The notes: a model not told the origin generated them from the sequence alone. Counted from the first letter of the stretch, positions 51,014-59,999 are shown. The stretch: 64,000 nucleotides of DNA from Plantibacter auratus (GCF_050587365.1 NZ_JBOBFV010000005.1:186001-250000); one strand, 5' to 3'. Translations and numbers: made by a program.

Positions 51014-51852
51014 CAGCGCCAGCTGTGCTTCGGGTCGTACCCGAGGACCTGGCGGGCGTGGTCGATCGAGAGCAGCGTGCCGTTGCCGGCGATGTCGCCG
51101 GTGACGGGCACGTCCGGGAAGACCTCCGCGACGAGCTCGACGTTGTCGCGCGACATGACCGTGTCGGCCGCTGCGATGATGAACCGGTCGAACCCGGTGG
51201 CCTGGTGCTCGAGCGCGAGCCGCACGGCCTGCGCGCCGTCACGGCCGTCGATGTAGCCCCAGAGGTTCCACTTGCGGAGGGTGGCGTCGGCGTCGAACGA
51301 CGGGAACGCCGCGTAGTCGGCCTCGTCCATCACGTTGGAGAAGCGGAGGGCGATGATCTTGAGCTCGGGGTGCCACCGCGTGAGTTCGATCGCCAGCTGC
51401 TCCTCGAGGTGCTTCGAGAGCGAGTACGTCGACTCGGGTCGCGCCGCGTAGGCCTCGTCGACGGGGATGTAGGGCGGCGGGGTGTCGAACGGCAGCCCGA
51501 GGACGGTCTCGCTCGACGCCGTGACGATGTTCGTGATGCCGGCCTTGATGGCGGCGTTGAACACGTTGTAGGTGCTGAGGATGTTGTTCTGGAAGGTCGC
51601 CGTGTTCGTCGAGAGCCCCGGCGCGGGGATGGCGCTCAGGTGGACGACCGCGTCGAACCCGTCCGGCGCCTGCTCGTCGACGCCGGTGAGGGCGTCGAAC
51701 ACCTGGCCAGCGTCACGCAGGTCGATGCGGACGAAACCGTCACCGCGCTCTCCCGCCTGGTCGAGGTTGATCACCAGGTGACCGTGCTCCCGAAGATGGC
51801 CGACCACTGTTCGCCCGAGCTTGCCCGAGCCTCCCGTCACTGCGATTCTCAT
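51013..51852 (-). CDS. NAD-dependent epimerase/dehydratase (uronate dehydrogenase-like)
   Basis: A 279 aa extended short-chain dehydrogenase. The Rossmann motif is VTGGSGKLGRTVVGHL, catalytic Ser in TASSETVLG, and the YxxxK pair in STYSLSKHLEEQ. Length and sequence resemble uronate dehydrogenases/epimerases rather than UDP-sugar epimerases. ATG at 51852 is preferred, with an ATG at 51861 as alternative. It stands near the second sugar oxidoreductase operon and may act in the same pathway, but this is only positional. Confidence 0.82.
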   Translation of the reverse strand: MRIAVTGGSGKLGRTVVGHLREHGHLVINLDQAGERGDGFVRIDLRDAGQVFDALTGVDEQAPDGFDAVVHLSAIPAPGLSTNTATFQNNILSTYNVFNAAIKAGITNIVTASSETVLGLPFDTPPPYIPVDEAYAARPESTYSLSKHLEEQLAIELTRWHPELKIIALRFSNVMDEADYAAFPSFDADATLRKWNLWGYIDGRDGAQAVRLALEHQATGFDRFIIAAADTVMSRDNVELVAEVFPDVPVTGDIAGNGTLLSIDHARQVLGYDPKHSWR

Positions 51853-51961
51853 GACGCCCATCCTGGTCCATCAACCCGCGATCGCGTGGACGATTGACAA
51901 CTCCCCCAGGATCGGGCGACCGAAGCGGAATGGTCGACCGCCGGCTCGCGTTGGACGAGAC

Positions 51962-52222
51962 GTGAAGCTCACCCTGTACACCTCCGCGTTCTGCGCCCCC
52001 TGCATGCAGGCCCGCGCCGTCCTGGCCGAGGTCCCGGCGCTCGTGGCCGGTGCCGTCGTCGAGGAGCGCGACGTCGCCTTCCGTTCGGCGGAGGCGGAGG
52101 CCGACGGCATCCGCTCCACCCCGACGGTCATCATCACGGCCGACGACGGCACCGAGGTGTTCCGCGCGACCGGGGCGCCCACGCTCAACCAGGTGCTTGT
52201 GGCGGCGGCGAAGGCGCTGTAA
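51962..52222 (+). CDS. Small thioredoxin-like/glutaredoxin-like protein
   Basis: An 86 aa redoxin. The active site is FCAPC in LTLYTSAFCAPCMQARAVL near residues 10-14; a cis-proline is in GIRSTPTVIIT. Length matches mini-thioredoxins (NrdH/glutaredoxin-like). The GTG start at 51962 follows GGACGAGAC. Likely a cytosolic disulfide reductase; partners unknown. Confidence 0.8.
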   Translation: MKLTLYTSAFCAPCMQARAVLAEVPALVAGAVVEERDVAFRSAEAEADGIRSTPTVIITADDGTEVFRATGAPTLNQVLVAAAKAL

Positions 52223-52230
52223 CCGGCGAC

Positions 52231-52318
52231 CGCCCTTCGACAAGCTCAGGGACCGAAGAGGCAGCTCAGGGACCGGAGAAGCAGCTCAGGGACCGGAGAA
52301 GCAGTTCAGGGCCCGGGG
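52231..52318. repeat. REP-like repeat with amplified tail
   Basis: CCTTCGACAAGCTCAGGGACC is followed by three near-identical 20 bp steps (GCAGCTCAGGGACCGGAGAA), the last degraded. It lies between the convergent redoxin gene (stop 52222) and the frameshifted TIM-barrel gene (stop 52319). Confidence 0.8.
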
Positions 52319-53354
52319 CTACTGGGTGCTGAACGCCGCGTCGAAGGACTGCTCGGGCAGCTTCCAGAGCAGGTTCCGGATGTATCCGACGGCCTCCTCG
52401 GCTCCGTGCAGGCGGTCCATCCCGGCGTCCTCCCACTCGATCGAGATCGGCCCGGCGTAGCCGATGCTCGAGAGGGCACGGAAGGCGTCCTCCCACGGCA
52501 CGTCGCCGTGACCGGTCGACACGAAGTCCCAACCGCGTCGCGGGTCGCCCCAGGGCAGGTGCGAGCCGCACGATACCGGCGTGACCGGTGGCCGGCCGGA
52601 TCCGGGTGTCCTTGCAGTCGACGTGGTAGATCCGGTTCGCGAACTCGACGATGAACCCCACCGGGTCGACGCCCTGCCACATCATGTGCGACGGGTCCCA
52701 GTTGAAACCGAACGCCGGGCGGTGGTCGATCGCCTCGAGGGTCCGGACACTCGTCCAGTAGTCGTAGGCGATCTCGGACGGGTGCACCTCGTGGGCGAAG
52801 CGGACACCTTCGGCGTCGAAGACGTCGAGGATCGGGTTCCAGCGGGTGGCGAAGTCCTCGTAGCCAGCGTCGATGACGGAGGCCGGCACCGGCGGGAACA
52901 TCGCGGAGTACTGCCAGATCTTCGACCCCGTGAAGCCGACGACCGTGTCGACGCCGAGCTTGCGCGCGACCCGCGCGGACCGCTTCATGTCCTCGGCCGC
53001 CCGCTGGCGCACCCCCTCCGCTTCGCCGTCGCCCCAGGTGTAGTCGCGCACGATCGCCTGGTGGCGGAAGTCGATCGGGTCGTCGCACACGGCCTGGCCG
53101 GTGAGGTGGTTCGAGATCGCGAAGACCTCGAGGCCGTGACGGTCGAGGATGTCGAGGCGGGACTGCAGGTAGGCGTCGTCCTCATCCGCGCGCTTCAGGT
53201 CGAGGTGGTCGCCCGAGGCCGCGATCTCGAGGCCGTCGTAGCCCCAGGAGGCGGCGAGGCGGGCGACCTCTTCGAAGGGGAGATCCGCCCACTGTCCGGT
53301 GAACAGGGTCACCGGGAGGCGGCTGGCGTACTGCTTGTCGGTGGTGTCGGTCAT
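52319..53354 (-). pseudogene. Sugar phosphate isomerase/epimerase (TIM barrel), frameshifted
   Basis: The intact product would be about 345 aa, a xylose-isomerase-like TIM barrel: VTLFTGQWADLPFEEVARLAASWGYDGLEIAASGDH at the start, metal-ligand regions FAHEVHPSEIAYD, FGFNWDPSHMMWQG and IYHVDCKDTRIRPATGHAG. After that point the frame is lost. The downstream part, in another frame, reads CGSHLPWGDPRRGWDFVSTG and then HGDVPWEDAFRALSSIGYAG to the stop at 52319. One extra base near 52569 (GTGCGGC where GTCGGC is expected) explains the shift. It is the last gene of an ATGA-coupled operon. Either a true recent mutation or a sequencing error. Confidence 0.85.
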
Positions 53355-54469
53355 GCGGTGATCCTCTGCTCGTCGTCGGTGGAAGTGGCGATCGCTTCCC
53401 AGCGGCCGGTTTCGGCCGCGTCGAGGACGGCCTCGGTGATGCGCGCGGTGCGGAGGCCATCGGCGAAGACGGGCAAGCCGTCCGGCGACTGCCCGGCCAT
53501 CGCCGCGTAGCTGTCGGCCACGAACGCGTTGAAGGCGTCCTGGTAGCCCATCGGGTGCCCCGAGGGGACGATGGACAGGCGTGCGGCGTCCGGGTGCAGC
53601 TGGTCGGCGTCGCGCGGCAGCACCTGCGTCCCCGACCGACGGCCGAGCCAGAGCGTCTCCGGCGCTTCCTGATCGAAGCCGATGCTGAGCTCCGTCCCGG
53701 CGACCTCGAGGTGCAGCCGGTTCTTCCGACCGGGCGCGACCTGCGAGACGAGCAGCGTGCCGATGGCGCCGCCCTCGAGCCGGATCACGACCGCGGCCGC
53801 GTCCTCGGTCGTGACCTCCGGAGTGTTCGCGCGCTCGGCGAAGAAGGTGCGGACCGTCGAACTGAGCTCCGTGATGCGCGCGCCGGTGATGAACTCGAGG
53901 AGGTCGACGAGGTGCGAACCGATGTCGGCGAAGGCGCGCGAGCGGCCACCGGCCGCCGAGTCGACCCGCCAGTTGTCGTCGGCCTGCGCGAGCAACCAGT
54001 CCTGGAGGTAGGACCCGCTGATCGTGAGCAGGGTCCCGAGGTCACCGGCGGCGACACGCGCCCGGGCCTCCCGGACGAGCGGGTGGAAGCGGTACACGAA
54101 CGGCACCGTGCCGACGACACCGGCCTCGGCCGCGGCGGCGACGAGACGCTCGGCGGTCGCGGCGTCGGTCGCGAGGGGTTTCTCACAAACGACGTGCTTG
54201 CCCGCCGCGATGGCCGCGAGTGCCTGCTCGGCGTGGAGCGCGTTCGGCGTGCAGACGTGTACCACGTCGACCGAGGGGTCGGCCAGCAGCTCGTCGAGCG
54301 AGCCGTATCCACGCTCGAACCCGAGGCTCGCGGCGACCTCCCGCGAGCGTTCGGGTGTCGAGGCGACGACACCGACCAGCCGGGCACCCGCAGCGCGGGC
54401 CGCCCGGCTGTGGACGGTGGCCATGAAGCCACCGCCCACCACCGCGATACCGGGACCGGCCACGGTCAT
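53351..54469 (-). CDS. Gfo/Idh/MocA family oxidoreductase
   Basis: A 372 aa dehydrogenase. Rossmann motif IAVVGGGFMATVHSRAA, the EKP motif in GKHVVCEKPLATDA near residue 95, and the catalytic-domain motif RAFADIGSHLVDLLEFITG, with Asp and His at the usual positions. ATGA overlaps join it to the genes on both sides. Two consecutive Gfo/Idh genes suggest successive oxidation and reduction at a sugar carbon. Confidence 0.87.
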   Translation of the reverse strand: MTVAGPGIAVVGGGFMATVHSRAARAAGARLVGVVASTPERSREVAASLGFERGYGSLDELLADPSVDVVHVCTPNALHAEQALAAIAAGKHVVCEKPLATDAATAERLVAAAAEAGVVGTVPFVYRFHPLVREARARVAAGDLGTLLTISGSYLQDWLLAQADDNWRVDSAAGGRSRAFADIGSHLVDLLEFITGARITELSSTVRTFFAERANTPEVTTEDAAAVVIRLEGGAIGTLLVSQVAPGRKNRLHLEVAGTELSIGFDQEAPETLWLGRRSGTQVLPRDADQLHPDAARLSIVPSGHPMGYQDAFNAFVADSYAAMAGQSPDGLPVFADGLRTARITEAVLDAAETGRWEAIATSTDDEQRITA

Positions 54470-55575
54470 GCTCCGAAGGTGCCGTCCGCCGGGGTCCACG
54501 ACTCCGGCAGTGCGGGAGCGAGCTCCACGGTGCTGACGACGTCCACCGAGGTACGGCTCAGGCCCGACTCGGCCGTCGAGACCATGACGTCGAGCACGTG
54601 GTAGGCGAGCTCACCGGAGGCGCGCTCGGGACGACCGGCGCGGATCGCCTGGGCGAGCTCGACGACCCCGGTTCCGCGACCCTGCGTCGGACCGGTCGAC
54701 GGGATCGACTCGGGCTCCTCGCCACCGCCGTAGACGAGCAGGTCGCCCTCGAAGGTGTTCGGGTCGGGGACGACGAGCGTGCCGGTCGAGCCGGCGACCT
54801 CGAACTGCGTGCGGCCGAGCTTGGAGTCGAAGCTGAAGACGCTCTGCGCGAGCTGGCCGCTCTCGAACTCGAAGAGGGCGCTCACGTGCGTCGGCACCGT
54901 CACATCGAACGACTGACCGGCGCGCGGGCCGGATCCGATCGTCCGCTGCGGGAAGGCCTGCGAAGCCAGCGCGGTGACGCGGGCGATCGGACCGAACAGC
55001 TGCACGAGCGCCGTGATGTAGTACGGGCCGATGTCGAAGAGCGGACCGGCGCCGTCCTGGAACAGGAAGTCGGGGTTCGGGTGCCACGACTCCGGGCCGG
55101 GGCTCTGCATGAGGGTCAGCGCGGTGAGGGGCTGGCCGATGCCTCCGGCCTCGACGAGTCGGCGGGCGGATTGGATACCGGCGCCGAGGAAGGTGTCCGG
55201 AGCCGTGGCGACGCGGAGCCCCTTCTCCTTCGCGGCGGCCAGCAGGGCCTGCCCGCTCTCTCGGTCGAGCGCGAAGGGCTTCTCGCTCCACACGTGCTTA
55301 CCGGCGTCGAGGATCTGCATGGCGACCTCGACGTGGACCTTCGGGATCGTCAGGTTGACGACGATCTCGATCTCGGGGTCGGCCAGGAGTTCGGCGACCG
55401 AGCCGTGGCCGGGCACCCCGTACTTCTCGGCCTGCGTCTTCGCCCGCTCGAGGTCGAGGTCCGCGACGAACCGGACGTCGAGGTCGGGGAAGGTGACCAT
55501 ATTGCTGAGGTACTGGTCGCTGATGACGCCGGCGCCGATGAGGCCGACACCGACCGTTCCGGTGCTGTTGCTCAT
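54466..55575 (-). CDS. Gfo/Idh/MocA family oxidoreductase
   Basis: A 369 aa dehydrogenase. VGLIGAGVISDQYLSNM is the nucleotide-binding motif, GKHVWSEKPFALDRESGQ holds the EKP, and GPLFDIGPYYITALVQLFGP is the catalytic helix, with Tyr where the previous paralogue has His, so the two are not simple duplicates. The start overlaps the upstream TIM-barrel stop (ATGA). Substrate unknown. Confidence 0.87.
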   Translation of the reverse strand: MSNSTGTVGVGLIGAGVISDQYLSNMVTFPDLDVRFVADLDLERAKTQAEKYGVPGHGSVAELLADPEIEIVVNLTIPKVHVEVAMQILDAGKHVWSEKPFALDRESGQALLAAAKEKGLRVATAPDTFLGAGIQSARRLVEAGGIGQPLTALTLMQSPGPESWHPNPDFLFQDGAGPLFDIGPYYITALVQLFGPIARVTALASQAFPQRTIGSGPRAGQSFDVTVPTHVSALFEFESGQLAQSVFSFDSKLGRTQFEVAGSTGTLVVPDPNTFEGDLLVYGGGEEPESIPSTGPTQGRGTGVVELAQAIRAGRPERASGELAYHVLDVMVSTAESGLSRTSVDVVSTVELAPALPESWTPADGTFGA

Positions 55576-56318
55576 GCCTGGACTCCGTTCGTGGTGAGGT
55601 ACGTGAAGCTCTGCTCGAGCCCCTGGAAGATGTCGCCGTCGAACGCGTCGAACTCGACGACGCGCAAGGCCTGCGGTGCCGCGGCGAGGATGTCGAGCAC
55701 CGGGACGACCCCGGCACCCGCGGGCAGCTGCTTCAGCGTGTCGCGCGAGGCGTCGCCGTCCTTGACGTGGATGAAGCGCACACGATCGCCGATCGCACCG
55801 AGGACGTCGACCGCGCGGCGTCCGCCGACCTCGACCCAGTAGGTGTCGACCTCGAACACGACGGCCGGGTCGGTGAGTGCGGCGAGGTGCTCGAGCGGGC
55901 TGGTGCCCGCGACGTCGCCCTCGAGCTCCCACCAGTGGTTGTGGTAGCCCACCTGGACTCCGTGACCGGCGGCGACCGCTGCCGCGGCGTTCAGCTCGTC
56001 GGCGATCGACGCGACCGTCTCGGCGGTGGCGAAGCGCTCTTCGGCGATGGCTGGGTCGATGAGGACCTGCACGCCCTGCTCCGCCGCCGCGCCGAAGGCC
56101 GCCGACAGGTCGATGTCGTCGGCGATGACCTTGCCGTGCGCGCTCGGGGTGGCGAGGCCGGCATCGTGGATGTCCTGCAGGCTGACGCCGGGACCGAAGC
56201 CGAACGGCTCGGCCTGGCGGAAACCGATCTCGGTCAGGCGCTGCAGCGCTGCGGCACGATCCGCGGTGAGCGGCTCCCGTACCGAGTAGAGCTGGACAGA
56301 GAGTTGGGAAGTCGACAC
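55572..56318 (-). CDS. Sugar phosphate isomerase/epimerase (TIM barrel)
   Basis: A 248 aa barrel, first gene of the second sugar operon. Metal-ligand candidates lie in VQVGYHNHWWELEG, VVFEVDTYWVEVGG, RVRFIHVKDGD and VVEFDAF. GTG at 56318 is used because GAGGAG lies 4-5 bases before it. A repressible promoter is directly upstream. With two Gfo/Idh proteins and a second barrel it resembles sets used for 3-keto-glycoside or inositol-like breakdown; no transporter is adjacent. Confidence 0.83.
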   Translation of the reverse strand: MSTSQLSVQLYSVREPLTADRAAALQRLTEIGFRQAEPFGFGPGVSLQDIHDAGLATPSAHGKVIADDIDLSAAFGAAAEQGVQVLIDPAIAEERFATAETVASIADELNAAAAVAAGHGVQVGYHNHWWELEGDVAGTSPLEHLAALTDPAVVFEVDTYWVEVGGRRAVDVLGAIGDRVRFIHVKDGDASRDTLKQLPAGAGVVPVLDILAAAPQALRVVEFDAFDGDIFQGLEQSFTYLTTNGVQA

Positions 56319-56366
56319 GATGCTCCTCAATGATGATGGTGTCAGGCAGCCGCTGCTGCGAGATCC

Positions 56367-56395
56367 AGGCTAACCACACTTCTGTCGGTGGTCAA
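56367..56395 (-). promoter_or_regulatory. Promoter and probable ROK operator of the second sugar operon
   Basis: Minus-strand -35 TTGACC (56390-56395) and -10 TAGCCT (56367-56372), 17 bp apart. Between them lies CCGACAGAAGTGTG (56375-56388). Its core CGACAGAAGT recurs just ahead of the ROK regulator gene, so a repressor site is suspected. Confidence 0.6.
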
Positions 56396-56472
56396 ACAAA
56401 AGTCTCCCACCGGTCACCGCTCCCCCGGCGACGAATACCGCAGGAGTCGGAAGCGTGGGGGACAATGGAGAG

Positions 56473-57135
56473 GTGAACTCAGCTCTGCTCTCCCGGATCG
56501 TCGCTGACTCCAGCGACCGCATCTCGTGGTTGCGGGCTCGTTCGCGCGGGATCACCGCGACCGACGTCGCCACCCTCTCGACCCCGGCCTCGATCCAGCG
56601 GGCGGCCGACGCGAAGCTCGGCGGGACGGGCTTCTCCGGCAACGCCTTCACCGACCACGGTCGCGCCCGCGAGCCGGAGATCGCCCGGTGGGTCGCCGCG
56701 ACGCACGGGATCAACCCCTCGTCGGCGCTCTTCCGGGCTGAGGTCGAACATCGCCACCTCGCCACCCCCGACGGCATCGCCGTGACCGAGCGCGGGGCCG
56801 TCGTGCTCGCGGAGATCAAGACCACGACGAAGTCCTGGCGCTCGATCCCCCGCAACTACCTCCGCCAGGTGTGGTGGCAGCAGTACGTGATCGGCGCCGA
56901 GCGGACGCTCGTGGTCTGGGAGGAGCACAAGGACTTCGTCCCCATCGACGACGAACCCCTCTGTCGGTGGGTCGAGCGCGACGACGCCGAGATCGCGAAG
57001 CTGGTCGGCCTCGCGAACGCGCTCATCGACGAGCTGTACCACCGCACCAATCCAGCCGCTCGGCGCCCGACCCTTCCGGAGCCCGCGCCCGTCGCTCGGC
57101 CGCTCCGGGAACCCCTGCTGAGCGCCGACTTCTGA
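56473..57135 (+). CDS. YqaJ-like (lambda exonuclease fold) nuclease domain protein
   Basis: A 220 aa protein resembling the YqaJ viral recombinase/RecB-like family: SRGITATDVATLS at the start, HGRAREPEIARWVAATHG (Glu), LATPDGIAVTERGAVVLAEIKTTTKSW (Asp, then ExK) give the E-D-ExK nuclease set, and NYLRQVWWQQYVIGAERTLVVW completes the fold. The GTG start follows GGAGAG. Unlike phage homologues it stands alone between sugar genes with no recT, integrase or phage gene. It could be domesticated. Confidence 0.75.
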   Translation: MNSALLSRIVADSSDRISWLRARSRGITATDVATLSTPASIQRAADAKLGGTGFSGNAFTDHGRAREPEIARWVAATHGINPSSALFRAEVEHRHLATPDGIAVTERGAVVLAEIKTTTKSWRSIPRNYLRQVWWQQYVIGAERTLVVWEEHKDFVPIDDEPLCRWVERDDAEIAKLVGLANALIDELYHRTNPAARRPTLPEPAPVARPLREPLLSADF

Positions 57136-57143
57136 CGGCAAGT

Positions 57144-57156
57144 CGACAGAAGTCGG
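57144..57156. promoter_or_regulatory. Possible operator upstream of the ROK gene
   Basis: CGACAGAAGTCGG, within GTCGACAGAAGTCGGC, shares ten identical bases with the site in the divergent promoter at 56375-56388. It lies 22 bp before the ROK start codon, fitting autoregulation. Confidence 0.5.
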
Positions 57157-57177
57157 CCGAGGTGGTTGACTGTCGCC

Positions 57178-58404
57178 ATGACCGAGCCGCTACGCCCCTC
57201 CCCCGGAGCACCGGGCGCCGGCGACCTCTTCCAACTCTTCCGCGGCGGTGAGGCACGCACGAAGTCGGAGTTGTGCGCCCTCACCGGCCTGGCCCGCTCC
57301 ACCGTCTCCCTCCGGATCGACGCCCTCGTGGCCGCAGACCTGCTCCGTCCCGCTGGAGAGGCAGCCTCCTCGGGTGGCCGCCCGCCCGCACGGATCGCGT
57401 TCAACCCGCTCGCGCGCGTCGTCGTCGCCGTCGACCTGGGGGCCACGCACGGGACGGTGGCCGTCACCGACCTGGCCGGAGCGATCCTCGCGACGAGCCG
57501 ATCGGAGCTGCAGATCGCCGCAGGACCCGAGCCCGTCCTCGACTGGGTGGTCGAAGCGGCGTCGGCCCTGCTGGCCGCTCCGCAGACCTGGGCCACACCC
57601 CAGCCGCTCGCTCCCCCGGTCATCGGGATCGGGATCGGCCTCCCGGGGCCGGTCGAGCACTCCACCGGCCGGCCGACGAACCCGCCGATCATGCCGGGCT
57701 GGGACCGTTTCGACGTCCCCGCCTACATCCGCCGGACCATCGACGTCCCGGTCCTCGTCGACAACGACGTCAACGTCCTCGCGCTCGGCGAACACGCGAT
57801 CTCCTGGCCGGACACCGACGACCTCGTCTACGTGAAGGTGTCCACGGGTATCGGTGCCGGCATCATCGCGGGTGGCGAGCTGCAGCGCGGGGCACTCGGT
57901 GCGGCCGGCGACATCGGGCACGTCCAGGTCCCCGTCGGCCGAGACTCCCCGCGCGCTGCGGACGACGAGCGCGACCTCGAGGCCATCGCGAGCGGGCCGG
58001 CGATCGCGACCGAGCTCCGCGCCCGCGGGATCGACGCCGTCAGCAGTCGCGACGTCGCAGCACTCATCCGCGCGGGCGACCGTATGGCCATCGAGACCAC
58101 GCGGCAGGCCGGCCGGGAGATCGGTGAGGTGCTCAGTGTCGTGGTGAACCTCCTGAACCCCTCGGTGATCGTGCTCGGCGGGACGATGACCCGGGCGGGT
58201 GAACATCTCCTCACCGGTGTCCGCGAGGTGGTCTACCGCCGGTCGATGCCGCTCGCCACCGGGCACCTCGGCATCGTCACCTCGACGGCCGGCGAGGAGG
58301 CCGGGGTGTTGGGAGCGGCGATCATGGTGCTGCGCGACGCCCTGTCCGCACCGGCGGTCGACGCGATGACTCAGCCCCGGGCGCTCGACGCCGCGTCGAC
58401 CTGA
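57178..58404 (+). CDS. ROK family regulator with degenerate zinc motif
   Basis: A 408 aa regulator. A winged-helix N-terminus (ARTKSELCALTGLARSTVSLRIDALVAADLL) is followed by a sugar-kinase-like ROK domain (VVAVDLGATHGTVAVTDLAG, VLVDNDVNVLALGEH, VSTGIGAGIIAGGEL). After GDIGHVQV the usual Cys-x-Cys-Gly...Cys zinc motif is replaced by RDSPRAADDERDLEA, with no cysteine. It probably controls the divergent TIM-barrel/Gfo/Idh operon; whether it still binds a sugar is open. It ends overlapping the convergent membrane-protein gene by 34 bp. Confidence 0.85.
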   Translation: MTEPLRPSPGAPGAGDLFQLFRGGEARTKSELCALTGLARSTVSLRIDALVAADLLRPAGEAASSGGRPPARIAFNPLARVVVAVDLGATHGTVAVTDLAGAILATSRSELQIAAGPEPVLDWVVEAASALLAAPQTWATPQPLAPPVIGIGIGLPGPVEHSTGRPTNPPIMPGWDRFDVPAYIRRTIDVPVLVDNDVNVLALGEHAISWPDTDDLVYVKVSTGIGAGIIAGGELQRGALGAAGDIGHVQVPVGRDSPRAADDERDLEAIASGPAIATELRARGIDAVSSRDVAALIRAGDRMAIETTRQAGREIGEVLSVVVNLLNPSVIVLGGTMTRAGEHLLTGVREVVYRRSMPLATGHLGIVTSTAGEEAGVLGAAIMVLRDALSAPAVDAMTQPRALDAAST

Positions 58405-59144
58405 CGCGCGTCCTCCAGTGCGGAACCAGGGCGTCCGACGTCGTCCGCCTTCCCGACGGCGAGGACCTCCGCCAGGCCGTACCCGACGAGCCAGAACAGG
58501 GCGATGGTCATCGCCGCGAACTCCAACCAACTGCCCACCTGCTGCCCGATCTCGGCGAGCGAGAGCAGGCCACCGAGCCCCGCGACCACCGCGACGGCGG
58601 ACCCGGCGAACCAGGACAGCCGCCGGATGGCGCGCAGCCGGGATCCGAGGGCCGACCCGATCATCGCCAGGCAGGCGAGGGCGAAGCCCAGCACGGCGAA
58701 GGAGATGTGCACCGCGTCCTGGAGCGTGAACAGCGGATTCGACGGGATCGGGCACTCGTAGGTGCACGTCACCCGGGACGCCACGAGGAAGCACAGGCTC
58801 GACAGGCCCACGAGCAGCCAGGGGATGAGCAGCAGTCCAACCCTCGTGCGGCGCTGACCGGGCTCGCGGGACGGGACGACTCGCTGCAGCGCCACAGCGA
58901 TGCTGAGACCACCGACCGCGACCATGAGCAGTGCCGCGTTGAAGACCGGCGCCGTCACCTCGCCGGTGGCACCGAGGCCGCTCACGTAGCTGTTCTTGCC
59001 GAGGCTGAGTCGTGCGGCCCAGATCATGATCGTGGCGACCACGACGAGCACGCCACCGATGGTCGCGAACCCGAGGGCGACGGATCGGCGCCGACGGACG
59101 GCCGACGGGCGAGAGACCCGCTGGTCTGAGGTGGCCCCCGTCAT
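58371..59144 (-). CDS. Multi-pass membrane protein (DUF998-like)
   Basis: A 257 aa protein with about six or seven hydrophobic segments (SVALGFATIGGVLVVVATIMIWAA, LLMVAVGGLSIAVALQ, VGLLLIPWLLVGLSSLCFLVA, HISFAVLGFALACLAMIG and others). A short cysteine pair VTCTYECPIPSN faces outside. It overlaps the previous Pr6Pr gene by ATGA. A DUF998-like fold is suggested by the helix pattern only. Function unknown. Confidence 0.65.
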   Translation of the reverse strand: MTGATSDQRVSRPSAVRRRRSVALGFATIGGVLVVVATIMIWAARLSLGKNSYVSGLGATGEVTAPVFNAALLMVAVGGLSIAVALQRVVPSREPGQRRTRVGLLLIPWLLVGLSSLCFLVASRVTCTYECPIPSNPLFTLQDAVHISFAVLGFALACLAMIGSALGSRLRAIRRLSWFAGSAVAVVAGLGGLLSLAEIGQQVGSWLEFAAMTIALFWLVGYGLAEVLAVGKADDVGRPGSALEDARQVDAASSARG

Positions 59145-59770
59145 CCGCGGATGAGCCTCGTCCGGCTCAACGCGATGACGGCGCAGCCCATCAGGCCGAT
59201 GAACCCGGCGATGGCGATCATGTAGACGACGACGGCTCCCCAGCCGCCGGGCTGCGCCGGGTTGAGGAACGGGTACGGGTACCAGCCGACGATCGATCCG
59301 CGGATCATCGTGTAGACGGTCCAGACGAGGGGGAACGCGATGATCGCCCACACCTGACGCCATTCCAGGCGGGACTTGCCGGGCGTCACGATCCAGACGA
59401 GCACCAGGTAGATCGGTGCGATGAGGTGCAACACCTCGTTCGACCAGCCGAGGGTGTGCCCCTGGTCGAGAGCGATGCCGCGCAGCAACAGGTTGTAGAC
59501 GACGCCGGTGGTCGCCATGTAGGTCACGACGCAGCCGAGGACCAGGTTGTACCAGGCCGGATCGCGTCGCAGCCGGAAGCAGAACCCGGCGCCGACCAAC
59601 AGGACGATCGCACTCAGCGCGTTCGACAGGATCGTGAAGTAGCTGAAGAAGTTGACGAAGAAGTCGTCGGGCGCGTCACCGAAGGACAGGGTGTAGACGA
59701 ACTGGCCGACGATGGCGGCGATGATCACCCCACCCGCGATGATCCTGATGACTCCGAACAGTGCGCGCAT
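59141..59770 (-). CDS. Pr6Pr family membrane protein
   Basis: A 209 aa protein with six membrane helices, the pattern of the Pr6Pr family (androgen-induced-gene-like integral membrane proteins): RALFGVIRIIAGGVIIAAIVGQFVYTL, FFSYFTILSNALSAIVLL, VYNLLLRGIALDQGHTLGWSNEVLHLIAPIYLVLVWIV and a conserved RGSIVGWYPYPFLNP. The F(S)YFTILSN and WYPYPFL motifs are characteristic. ATG at 59770 was chosen over a longer frame. The first gene of a two-gene operon; function unknown. Confidence 0.8.
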   Translation of the reverse strand: MRALFGVIRIIAGGVIIAAIVGQFVYTLSFGDAPDDFFVNFFSYFTILSNALSAIVLLVGAGFCFRLRRDPAWYNLVLGCVVTYMATTGVVYNLLLRGIALDQGHTLGWSNEVLHLIAPIYLVLVWIVTPGKSRLEWRQVWAIIAFPLVWTVYTMIRGSIVGWYPYPFLNPAQPGGWGAVVVYMIAIAGFIGLMGCAVIALSRTRLIRG

Positions 59771-59841
59771 TGCGCCACTGTATCGGAAGCACGCGTCCGA
59801 GGATCGGGCGACAGCCGGGCCGCCGTGTCCCCCGAAGAGAG

Positions 59842-59865
59842 GGAATCGTTTCCAGCCAATTGACA
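59842..59865 (+). promoter_or_regulatory. Possible promoter elements upstream of the quinone oxidoreductase gene
   Basis: TTGACA (59860-59865) could be a -35, with only weak -10 candidates (CTCATT). A LacI-like dyad GGAATCGTTTCC is at 59842-59853. No gene lies in the 229 bp gap 59771-59999. Confidence 0.3.
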
Positions 59866-59999
59866 CCCCCGTAACAGCGCCGACTCATTCGACGGCTTTG
59901 ATGAGAACAGAGCCGGACCACGCACCGGAGCGAGACTCGTCGCCGAGCCGACCTCCGCCGGGTGGAGCTTTCGGGGGATGAACGACGAAGGAGTACTCG

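Noticed and set aside
57178..58404. Glucokinase
   Set aside because: It carries an N-terminal winged helix, is divergent from a sugar operon, and lacks the zinc motif of ROK kinases.
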